Under the pieces are notes generated by a model. That model was not told where the DNA came from, ran no database searches, and worked only from the letters and a program-made list of their open reading frames with translations. A stretch of 64,000 nt of DNA from contig JABACO010000023.1 in the NCBI GenBank assembly GCA_013339895.1, positions 3,762,198 through 3,826,197 of the forward strand, written 5' to 3'. The stretch is from Ephydatia muelleri (lineage: Eukaryota > Porifera > Demospongiae > Spongillida > Spongillidae). The number at the start of each line of letters is the position of its first letter. Positions within the stretch are counted from its first letter, which is position 1. This document shows positions 20,644-31,200 of this stretch, piece by piece. Both the position numbers and the translations under genes were made by a program.

Positions 20644-21464
20644 GTGTGAGCGATGGGGTATGAAATGTGTGTGTGTACATGTGTGTGTATGCGTGCACAT
20701 GAGATTGGCAAGCATAGAAATCTGATGTAGTGTACATGCAACATAAGCAGGCTATTAAATAATGAATATAGTAATGCATTACAAACGAGCACTATGCAGA
20801 GAAATAATCTGTCACGTTTCATTTGATTTGAGTGTGATGTATAGGAGCACATGGATGCACGCAAGGTCTTGCATCACTCTGCACTTCCCCACATAACACA
20901 TAATGGTTGTGCTTGCTCTCTCTGTGTATAGGATCAAGTGCAAGGTTTGATGATGAAAGCAGCCGATGAAGCAGGGTGAGTGGTAGTCATTTGTACTTGG
21001 ACACGATTAGTTACCTCTATACTTGGCAGTGACTGTTCAAAATGTATGCTGTGTTGTGGTACGGATTCTTACCGTAATATTTGAGCAGCCTTATGACCAT
21101 GCTACTACTACCTTTTATGCACATCTGATATCATATGACCTGTCTATTCTCACCATGTGACAATACCATTTATGTGTGTTGTGATATCATGTACCCGTTC
21201 TATTTATGTACAAGCGATTTCATACTACTGTTAGCATGCATTTTGCCAGGTGACCTTACCACTGATCGTTCTATTTTTAGGCTGGAGCTTAACCTGGAAC
21301 TACCTAGTGCCGCATCTGGTGTGGCATCCTCAACAGCAGAACAGGTAGAGCCTTCTTTTCAGTGGTTGAATTGTAGCTCGTCCTGCGTTTAATTTAAAGA
21401 GTGATTTTGCTCTGCACTCTAGGATGAACTCTCTGCCAGGCTGTCACAGCTGAGGAACTCATGA
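19382..21464 (+). CDS. CHMP1B: ESCRT-III subunit CHMP1 (CHMP1B-like)
   Basis: Charged multivesicular body protein; it polymerises on membranes in endosomal sorting and cytokinetic abscission and recruits VPS4 and spastin. Exons: 19382-19400, 19574-19593, 19650-19727, 19786-19854, 19914-19991, 20059-20127, 20181-20288, 20932-20975, 21281-21344, 21423-21464. The second is a 20-nt microexon. Joined, the first three give MSSAMEKNLFNLKFASKQ, matching human CHMP1B almost residue for residue. The rest follows: ARIHAENAIRQKNQ, NFQRMSARVDGVASRVQ, TLTTPE, ADEAGLELNLELP. The C-terminus DELSARLSQLRNS is a MIT-interacting motif (MIM1). Full length is about 196 residues, as expected. Ten exons for so short a protein is notable. 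The intron after 20288 is enlarged by TG repeats. Polyadenylation signals lie at 21537-21547. Confidence 0.95.
20395..20700. repeat. (TG)n microsatellite block in a CHMP1 intron
   Basis: Long TG tracts separated by a duplicated segment, gcgatggggtatgaaatgtg, which occurs at about 20531 and 20649. That shows local duplication inside the microsatellite. Antisense frames give His/Thr repeats that are not genes. Confidence 0.92.
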
Positions 21465-21536
21465 TTCAGCTTCCACCCCTTTCAGCTGTGCACACATTCC
21501 CCTTGTTCTTAGTGGACTTGACAAGGACCACATAAA

Positions 21537-21547
21537 AATAAAATAAA
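21537..21547 (+). terminator. Overlapping polyadenylation signals of CHMP1
   Basis: Two overlapping AATAAA hexamers about 75 bp after the CHMP1 stop codon, the position expected for the cleavage signal of this gene. Confidence 0.7.
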
Positions 21548-21750
21548 GAGTTGTATGTGTTATATTTTATGCTATTCGTTGCATGGGTATTTGTTTTCAC
21601 AATAACATTCAAATACCGCCAGTTCCAATGAGCACGAAGGATAGAAACAGATACACAGACTCAAGAATACTAAAAACAAAGAATCACTGAATGATCTTGA
21701 TTATTTAAAATGAGATAAAACTGTGTAGGTTTTATGATGTTATTTTTTTC

Positions 21751-23146
21751 TCAAAGAGGTGTAGTCCGACCCTCAAGAGGTTCATCCTGCTTGGTATCAC
21801 GTATGGTGACTTTCTTGGTCTGTTTCGCTTGCTTCGGACCACCAATATCTGTTGATAGAGACTGTCTAAGAGTGCACAGTAAAGGATATTAAGGCAGTGC
21901 CTGAGGTGTGCAACAATTAGAGCACATCGATAAAGGGATACATTTCGTTTCCCAGTGCCTCAAGCTGAAGATCAAGTTGAGGTAACATTGCAAGTGAAAA
22001 TGTCATTGTATTTTGGGAGGTAAGAGCTAATGGAACTTACTGCCTGGGTTAGCTCATGGAGAGATAAGTCATCTTTCACCTCTTCAGTGGCACTAACCTT
22101 TCTGAAATGAGCAAGCATTACATCACTTGCATAAACAAGAGCCCCACCCCTCACACCCAAAAAAAAAAGTTGTCTTGTGTAATGCAACCTGATTGGCAGC
22201 AAACATATCACAAGTGTTTCCAGAATGGATGGAAGTACATATCGTTATTAAGATGGTGTGCATAAATTGGCACTATATATGTAGTATCTGTTTACTCTGT
22301 GTCAATAACTTTACGCGTGCTCCTCTCCCTCCACATAGTCTAGTCGTGTACATATATAGTCGTGTACATATAAACTACGCACTGCAATGGCAATTTAATG
22401 TTGGAACAGAACACTCCTTTAGCGGTAGATACCAATGGCGACAAACCTATATCAATGTCCCAATTAACGCGCTAAGAAATTTTCTTGCCAAGTCGTGCCA
22501 AGACTTGTTCCAAATTCATGTGTTGAAGAGTTTGTAAAAACCATTCCCCCAACGAGGCAAGCACGCTTAAGTGCCAAGGGGCGTGGTACTTTATTACTTG
22601 TGTGGGGGAAACGCTTTAACAAACAAGTCTTGGCAATACTTGGCAAAAAAAATTTCTTAGGGTGCCATTTCGGAATATTCTATGCAACCCTTCTTCTCAA
22701 ATCTCATTCCTCCTGCCCCTAACCCCTACGATGGTACTCAGTAACAATAAATGTTGCACGGAAGGTGAAGAGAAGGAAGACTCTTAGTGCACCGTACCTC
22801 TCCTGATTGATCCGTACTTGGTCGATTTCAAAATGCTTCAGTGTCAGTTTTTCCTGCATTTCTCTAATCCCATTCATCTTCTGAAGCATATCAGAATTAC
22901 CTGAAGGCCACATAGGTAGTGTATGTTGTATCGTGATGATGCGTGTATACTAGTAAACCTACCAAATGCATTGAGTCTTCCTTCTTCAAAGTCCTCTAGC
23001 AACTGGTTAAGTGACTGCTCGGATTCCTTTACTGCTTGAAATTGAGACCTCGATTTGTGTTTAAGAGATGATTTAGTTTTAGGACTTCTAGTTGACTTCG
23101 ATTCCGTCGTACTAACTCGAATTCTTGGATCAAGAACCGACGCCAT
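21751..23146 (-). CDS. CCDC28-family coiled-coil protein
   Basis: Small coiled-coil protein of the CCDC28A/B family; human CCDC28B interacts with BBSome proteins and modifies ciliary phenotypes. Exons read 23146-22963, 22900-22798, about 22101-22041 and 21861-21751, giving about 150 residues. Family hallmarks are LNQLLEDFEEGRLNAFG at the end of exon 1 and the coiled-coil NGIREMQEKLTLKHFEID in exon 2. The N-terminus is basic and Ser-rich. The C-terminal exon (SLSTDIGGPKQAKQTKK to the stop) is poorly conserved; I chose it because the splice phases agree and it ends cleanly. The start Met lies 76 bp from the eL24 start on the other strand. One intron carries a small fold-back element. Confidence 0.8.
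22472..22660. mobile_element. Small inverted-repeat (MITE-like) element in a CCDC28 intron
   Basis: Terminal inverted repeats of about 38 bp: the left end ctaagaaattttcttgccaa and the right end, read in reverse complement, ctaagaaattttttttgcca, both continuing into ccaagacttgtt. Total length is about 189 bp with no coding capacity. The interior is not symmetrical. No clear target-site duplication was seen. A non-autonomous DNA transposon is the likeliest reading. Confidence 0.7.
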
Positions 23147-23222
23147 TTTTATAGTACAGTTCATAAGCGCACGTGAGATATCGTTCCGTCTTTTCTTGCA
23201 TGAAAACAGGCTTTGGATAATA
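23147..23222. promoter_or_regulatory. 76-bp bidirectional spacer, CCDC28 / eL24
   Basis: The divergent start codons at 23146 (minus) and 23223 (plus) leave 76 bp. The first coding exon of eL24 is only 5 nt long (ATGAA), so the transcription start and 5' UTR of that gene must lie here. A pyrimidine-rich stretch, ttccgtcttttcttgc, at about 23183-23198 resembles the 5' TOP tract of ribosomal protein genes. Confidence 0.5.
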
Positions 23223-23997
23223 ATGAAGTAAGTAATCGGTTTGGATCGAGTGGTATGTGTGTGCTTGGCACTTGGAAACCTCAGACTTTGTACCACAACG
23301 AGTTTCTTTCCCTGTTTTAAGTAATTTGACCCATCCATAGGCTCGAGGTGTGCCATTTTAGCGGCTACAAAATCCAGCCTGGACGAGGGAGAAAGTATAT
23401 TCGCGCAGATGGCAAGGCAAGTAATAGAACTGGTGTTTAATGATTCTGTAGGATGACGTGAGCTAGGATCTCTACTTGTGATCTTCAGGTTTTCAACTTC
23501 ATGAATGGAAAATGCAGGCACTCTTATTTCATGCACCGTAACCCGAGAGATGTTCTTTGGACTGTGCTGTACAGACGCAAGCACAAAAAGGGAACCCAAA
23601 ACGAGGAGCAGTCTAAAAAGAGAACAAAGCGGACAGTGAAACATGCCAAACCCATCCAAGGGGCCACGCTCGAGGCTATTCTGCAGAAGCGAAACATGAA
23701 GCCTGAAGTAAGGAAAGCACAGAGAGAACAGGCCATCAAGTTAGTTCAACTAGCTTTTGTCTGGTTACCATTTTTGATTGCACTGTATACTGTGTCAATT
23801 ACCTAGGGCTGCCAGAGAAAAGGCTGCAGTTCAAAAGAAATCTAAGCAACAAGTCGCTCAAAAGGTGACCCATTTTATTTATGCTGTATTTATTCACATT
23901 TTTTTTTAATCAGGCTGCCCAGAAGCAACAACCCAAGCAAGTTACAAAGCAACCCAAAGCGGCAAAGACAGCAAAGCAGTCTGGAAGAAGATATTAA
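23223..23997 (+). CDS. RPL24: 60S ribosomal protein eL24
   Basis: Component of the large ribosomal subunit. Exons: 23223-23227 (only ATGAA), 23341-23416, 23489-23739, 23807-23864 and 23914-23997. Together they give about 157 residues starting [18 protein letters not shown], matching MKVELCSFSGYKIYPGHG of human RPL24. Next come the conserved [12 protein letters not shown] and [16 protein letters not shown], then the Lys/Gln/Ala-rich tail ending SGRRY. The second intron starts with gcaagt at 23417 and ends at cag before 23489, so it is a GC-AG intron. A GT donor four bases further on would break the frame. The microexon start and short introns are normal for ribosomal protein genes. Confidence 0.95.
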
Positions 23998-24389
23998 ATA
24001 CGCTTGTTGGGCAGTTTCATGTGGCGAATTATTAATGTTTTGGCTCACAATGGTTTTGATAATGCGCTTGCTAGTTGTCGGCAAACCTCGCGTGCACATC
24101 GTAAAGTTGAGGATTGGGATTGCTTTGTGGTACGGAAATTCCTAGAGCACGTGGCTTGATACACTACTTATTGGATATACGGTATCTTCCCACAAGACGG
24201 AAAAATGGCGTTAAGTGCCCTGTTCCAAATCCCCACAGATAACGTTGTTACTGCAGAAGTGCTTATTTTTAAGTAGGTAGTGCATTCGTTGTTCTAGAAA
24301 AGGGTAGCAATAGTAAGGAGTACTCGGCAGCCTATTTTGGAACCGAAGTATTGCTATGGTCGAGACCTCTTCGTGATACACTATCGAGA

Positions 24390-27374
24390 ATGTATCCACA
24401 GTATGGAGACAGCAGATATCAACAGGAATTCACTCCTGGACAAGGACAGATGATTATGGATCCTGCTGCAAGCCAAGGAAGATACCCTTATCCACTTTAT
24501 TACGGGTCGAAAGGACCAGAAGGTACACAGATTGGCGGCATCGGCATTTCATCACGAGGACAACAGTCGGGCGGAAAATCACGGACAGTGATGACAGCGG
24601 AAGGGTCGTACGGTCAGAACTGGGGACCCATGGGCCTGCAATATATTCCCACCCAGGGAAGCAAGCAGTCGATGGGAAAGCAAGACTACCCGTATTCAGG
24701 ACAGGTGAACGCAACGCACGCACACACTTGCAAAAAAAAAAAAAAAAAAAAAGATAGAAAACAACAAACTCTTGCCATTGTGTGTGATGTACATGTGTTG
24801 TGCGTGATTTGAAGCGGATGCAAGCGGTGTGTGTTAGGCCGTCGCGCGTACACGTGTGGGATTCGCCTGTTGTGGGTGAGGTTACGGGGCATTTTGGGTG
24901 TGCAAACTCAGTACACTATGCCTCCCTTAGTGCAGTTCCTTTCCCTCCGACTCCCCTTTTAAGGGCTCGTTAATTTTTTGTGCGTTGCGGGCTGGTGCGC
25001 ACTAATTGTGTAATGGCTACAGAGATCAGGCCCTCTTGCATACGTGTTCGTAATTCCCGCCACATGTGCCAAACGAAATCTAATTGGTTTTTGCCCTTTT
25101 GTTGGCAGCACATTCTTTGAATAACTATTTCCTACCCCCTTCCTTATACGGTTGAAGGGTCAAGTCAAAATTCAAAGCTTAGCCTTAAAAGAGGGTGTGG
25201 CCAGTTGGGGTTCTTATATCCTCTGTGTGATCAATCTCTTCTACCCCTTCTCTCCCCCCCCCCCCCACACACACACACTCCACACCCCAACAGCTTGACA
25301 TGTACGGGAGAGTGCCCCCGTCCCCACAGGCCTACATGGACCACACCGGGCTGCCCCCTTATGCCCCTGCCCCCCCTTACAATGCCCCCCAGTATCCAGG
25401 CCAGTATCCTTACGGCCTGTCAAAGGCCATGCTTGGTTCGGGGATGATGCCGGGGGGCATGGGGACCATGATGATGGAGGGTTATTCGGCAGACAACACG
25501 CGGGGGCCGGTGATGATGGGCGGGGCTCCGCCGTACAGCACCAGTGGTTCTTGGAGTGGTCGGATGTCGAGTGGAGGAGGTGATGGTGGTGTGGGGAGAC
25601 CTTGGCTTCAGGTGAGCCACTCTTGTGATTTTTGTTTTTGGTGTTCTGACTCTTCAGTTGAGTGTAAGGGGTAGACGGGTACTTGTAGACATGCGTGAAT
25701 ATGCGTTTTGTATCTGTATTGTGTTTGCACATGCCACTGTACAAGGGATGCTGGACCATGGTTAAAGAAAAAAAAGAGGTTATTTTAATGTGGTAATTGT
25801 CATAAGGAGATGCTGTGTTAGAGTTTAAGAAAGAAAAGAAAGAAAAAACTTTGGAAATGATTCGACTTGTTTGAACGATAAGATAGCTAATTGAAAGAAA
25901 GCTGTGTAAACGTTTGGGTGATGAGTAGTAAGCAAACCTTCCTTGTTATGTGGCAGTGTTAAGAGAACACGATAAGTATTGTGTGGTAAGCAGCCATGTC
26001 CCTTGAGACAAACAACCACACCACTTGATAAGCAGCAAAGTCACATGATAAAGTAAAGTATCACATTGATAAGCATGTTTTTAGTGCTTAGTTGGTTATT
26101 ATCTTATTGAAGCAAATCTCTAAAATTTCAGGATCCAAACGGGGATGGCAGTGGATCGCCCTCCTGGACCTCTCCAGTGGCCCCCACGGGGAGTCGCTCC
26201 TCATCTTCTGGACAGCAGCAGCAGGCCCAGCCTCAGCAAGGTCCAGCGCAGCAGCAAACCCCTTCACAGCCCTATCGACAGCTGAGTCAATCTTCGGCGG
26301 GGGCTATGTCCCCCCAAGCTCCTTACAGTGCCGATCTCCAGAAGCACTCTTCTGTGTCAAGCCTCCGGGACGCCCTCATGACATCATCGACAGCAGGGAA
26401 CATTCCGTCCCCTCTGAACCCCTACAATGCCATGCCGATGCAGCAGCCTTCTCAGGCACACGTGTACCCACCTGGTGGCCCTGGCTTGATGAACAACCCA
26501 TCACCCATCACCCCCTCTGTGCGTCGACCACACACCCCTGATGCCTCCACCCCAGCTGGTACCAGCAGCGTCATGTCTCCCTCACTCAAGCCAGGCTTTC
26601 TGGAGAGGCAGGACGCTCATCCTTCAGAATCGGATCTCACCAAGAGCTACTCTAAATCAAGCACACCTGACACGAGAGTGCACGACAACAGTGACTTTGT
26701 GCTTCATGTGGTGCCCCCTAGCCAGGCAGAGGGCTGCCTGTCTGCCGGCGAAAAGGGGAGTGGTTCGGAGGGTTCCCCCGTCAGCAGTGGCCAGGTGACT
26801 CCGTATGGGGGGGCCCATAATTTTGGAAGCGGGGAAGAAGGAAAGGAGTCCTTAAGAAAGGCTGAGTACAGTATACAAGGAAGGTGTGTTCCTTCTTCAC
26901 CAAGAGCTGGGGGAGCAGATTGTACCATTACGGAAGTAAGTTGATGCACGCAGGTTTTGTGTTATCTCTTCCATTATCTGTGATTGTGATTTATTGTGCT
27001 TACAAGCTGTTATCTCTATTTGCAGGTGCAGGGTCCTGTGCCGTCTCCTATTGGACGGAATCATTCTGTAAGTGATGTCACCTGGGTTAGAGTTTATTTG
27101 TGCTTTAACTGCCTTGAGGTTCACATCTTCTACCCCTTTCCTCGTATTCATTCCTTCATTTTGTTCCCTTGTTTTGTAGTCAATTTTGCAGCAATACACA
27201 TTTTCTGATGAACCACAGAGGAAAGAGTTTCTAGATCATTTATTATCATTCCTGGAAAGAGAAAGTACGTTATTTTCTGTTCGTCTTCTGTGTACAGTAA
27301 CATGTGTGTAGCTCCGTTTCCCATTTGTGCACATTTCTTGAGCCTCTTTGCCAAACATTGTTGTGTACTTTTTT

Positions 27375-27410
<36 letters not shown>

Positions 27411-27995
27411 GTGTAACCAAGGGACAACAGTATTTGTTCAGCAGTCTTGGTGGGATTGTTGCTGGATCAATGGCTGGGCAGGACAAATGGTGTGTCACAT
27501 GCTCAATACTTTACAACTTACAAAGGGGGAGAGGGTGGTTTTGCAGTAAATTTGATAGTGGTTTGGTAAGATTTTATGGATCATTTGGTTTGACAGCATG
27601 GATTGGGGTCATGACCTGCAGTTGACCAGATAGATAGATAGATAATTGATAGAATGCGCAGTGAGTACTGCGCATCATGTATTACAGAAGGTCGATTGTG
27701 GGCAAAAACAAGCTTGGTCACATGAGAGTAGCTCTGAGCTGCAGAAAATGGGTATGTGGTTTGGAACATAACCTGACCCTGGTGTTTGTAGAAGCCCTGC
27801 TAAGCCAATGAATACTAATGCAGGAACCAATGGTAAAGGTGTGCTATTGTGGTGGTATAGCGACAATGCCAGCCCATTTCCTTGATAATGTGTTGTATGC
27901 ACAACATACCAGGACACAATAGCATACAATGGTATATTAACGTCTTTTAAAAGCACAATGGTATGTATTGCCTGTTGGTTTCTATCAGCATTCAC

Positions 27996-28073
<78 letters not shown>

Positions 28074-28232
28074 GTATCTCCATCATTCAAGTGCCCACCA
28101 TCTGCAAAGCACCACTGGATATGTACAAACTGTTCTGCAGTATACAGCAGCTGGGAGGGTTCCTTAGGGTAAGTGACAATGGTTCTTCACTCTTTCCTCT
28201 TCTCTAAGAAAGATGGGAGAAAGGAGGTAGTT

Positions 28233-28280
<48 letters not shown>

Positions 28281-31200
28281 TCTACACTATTTGTATTTCT
28301 GATTAACAAAGATGTACGTCAATGCTTCCAGCTTCACTCATCCAATTTTTATCCTAGGTCACTGAAAAATTCCTCTGGGATGAAGTGGTGAGGTCGCTTT
28401 CACCGGGGCTCCAAAGTGGTGCCCTGAGCTCAGTCAAGAGTGTACAGCAGTTCTATGTAAAGGTGGTCCTCCCCTACGAGTGCCAGCTGAAGGGATGGGA
28501 CATGGCTGAATGCATCCAGTGCTTCAGAGTGGCCATGCATTATGTAGCACGGACAGGAGAGGCAAGCAGGTTGAAGAATGCTACCTCAGCGGTTCTCGGG
28601 GCAACAGGAGACTCCCGTGATACCTTTGAACCGGAGAAGACGAACGGCGATGTATTGAGCAGTGGTCGTGACCAGATAGATATCCATCGAAGGCTGTCAC
28701 AGAGGACCAGTTCGCAGGACAGCGACACGAGTGGCTTCCAGGGAGAAGGGCAGGAGCTGACCCACACTGTGTCGCACAACCCTCCACGATTGGGCGGGCA
28801 ACAGCAGCAGCAACCCCCAGGGAGACGCAAGCAAGAAGCCTACGAATTTGCCGACGGAGCATCCCAGGGTTCAGTGGAGGACGAACCGCTACCTGATATC
28901 GGTGTGCAGGAGGCTGAGAGTCTCCTTGGAATGCAGTACCTTCCCCCCATGGGGGGCACAGGGCCCGGCACCCCAGGTGGTCAGAACACACCTTCACCTT
29001 CCCCCTACACCCCCCAGTACCAGTCCACGTCGAGGGGGGAGTGGCCAGGCGCCGACATGGTCCCGAACACGGATGTGAGCGAGCTTGGTATCATCCCGGG
29101 GCATCCACCTCCCGCCTACCCGCCTTCTTACCCCATGGACCCTGCTGCAGCCATGTATCGGATGTCGTCCCATCCAGGGATGATGATGCAAGGGTATTCC
29201 CCTTATGGCATGCCTCCTCACCAAGTCGTACCCAACGATTACGCCATGATGAGGGGGGTGTATCCGGGGGGCACGGGGGGCCCGTATCCGGGCATGATGT
29301 CCCTTGGCCCCCCGCCGGGAATGGACCCCGCCTCTTCGTACCCTCAGCACTATATGATGTCGCCACAGCAACAGCAGATGGCCATGTACAGACACGGCAT
29401 GGAGATGGGGTACCCAGGCCACGGGATCCCGGCAGAGTGGCAGCAGCAGTGGAGGCACCACAATCGCGTCACGCCCATCCCCCCACACATGCAGGTGCAG
29501 TACCAGCGGTCGTCCCAACCCTCCACGTCTCCACGTCCACTCCACCCTCAGCAGGGTGGGCCAGCTCTGCCCTCTTCATCTGCCTCCTCTACAACCCAGC
29601 AGCAAAGCTCAAGCCCACATCAGTCTGATGTCATGAGGGCGCATTGGCAGGAACAGCAGGGCCAGGGAAAGGGGGCGTCGGCAAAGCTCCCCGGGTCTCC
29701 CTCTCCCAAACCGAAGCTTGAGGTGCAGTCGCCATCTTCGTTGGGTGGCTCCAAGGGCCAGCCGGCGGTCAAGTCTGCTGAGATGCAGGTGGCGGCTATT
29801 GACAGTATGAGGAGGCCACTGCCCGATTGGAGCGTGTGTGTGGAGGGCACGAAGCCACAGCTGGTGAAGAGGAGGAGGCTGTTTGCCGGGGACTGTGGTG
29901 AGTTGCAGGGGGGAAGGGGAAGGGGGGATTTATTAGAACATGATGGTTTTATTATTTTCTAATTGAATAATCGTCAAGGCTTTGTGCCTGAATATGTTCA
30001 ATACGTGTGAGTGTGTGTGTGTCTATTATGTAATGTAATGTGCTGTATGAAAAGAATAAAAATAAGATTGTAAAAAATAAATATTGCTTTTCGTATTTTA
30101 ATTCTGGCACTGTGAGATAAATGCCTGTGGCTTGTCTTGTGTAGTGTAACCACTATTTGGGGATGGTCTTAACCACACCAGGAACTGGGAGAAGCTACCA
30201 GGATCCACTTGAGTGCCAAATGGCATCAGTTGTAGGGAGTTGTAGTATCAGTTGTGCCATGTATGTTCTCCTGAAGCCTTTGTAGCTGACCACACCCACT
30301 CATGTGGGATTACTCCAACACATGTTTGTGGTCTAGTGGATCCAGTTGTGGGCTGACATTTGTGGGATGTTTGGCATTTGCTTTGACATCCTTGGCAAGT
30401 GTTACTTCCAGTGGAAGTTCAAATAGTGTAAGACATGCTACTCAGAGGGGGCTTAGCTTTTAATTAGTGTAAGTGTAAATAAGCATGTGATAAGTGCATT
30501 GTTTGAAGTCGGTCAAGTTCATTACGTGGCAAAGATACCAGCTCCCTTATCCCTTGAACATGAGGGTAGGTGACCTGAAGATTAGTTACTAACTCTATTA
30601 GCTGCCCACTGACAACTCGAGTTCACCATTTTATTGATTGGTCTGCACAGGGACTGAGTTGGAGCGGAAGCTGTAGGGAGGGGTAGAAGGGGAGGGGTAG
30701 AAGGGGGTAGAATATACTCCGTATCGTCACGCTACACCCAAATGTGGGGTTAGACAGTATGGGTGATCATCAGTATGGTGATCATGACTGTGGGTCAGAT
30801 GAGAGCACATGCTGTTGCTATGTTGTGTAGGGGAGCATGCCATGGGTATGGTGTAATGACTTGTTTGGTTGTGGAGGTTAGTGTCTGTTGGCTGGTTGTG
30901 GAGGTTAGTGTCTGTTGGCTGGTTGTGGAGGTCAGTGTCTGTTGGCTGGTTGTGGAGGTCAGTGTCTGTTGGCTGGTTGTGGAGGTCAGTGTCTGTTGGC
31001 TGGTTGTGGAGTTCAGTGTCTGTTGGCTGGTTGTGGAGGTTAGTGTCTGTTGGCTGGTTGTGGAGGTTAGTGTCTGTTGGCTGGTTGTGGAGGTTAATGT
31101 CTGTGGCTGGTTGTGGAGGTCAGTGCAGTGCCTGTGTCTGTTGGCTGGTTGTGGAAGTCAGTGTCTGTTGGCTGGTTGTGGAGGTCAGTGTCTGTTGGTT

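Noticed and set aside
22874-23659. 261-residue minus-strand open frame starting in eL24
   Set aside because: Only its last part (from 23146) is the CCDC28 exon; the upstream part is antisense to the eL24 exons.
28994-29545. 183-residue minus-strand open frame opposite ARID1
   Set aside because: Shadow of a GC-rich ARID1 coding exon; the plus strand gives the conserved low-complexity protein.
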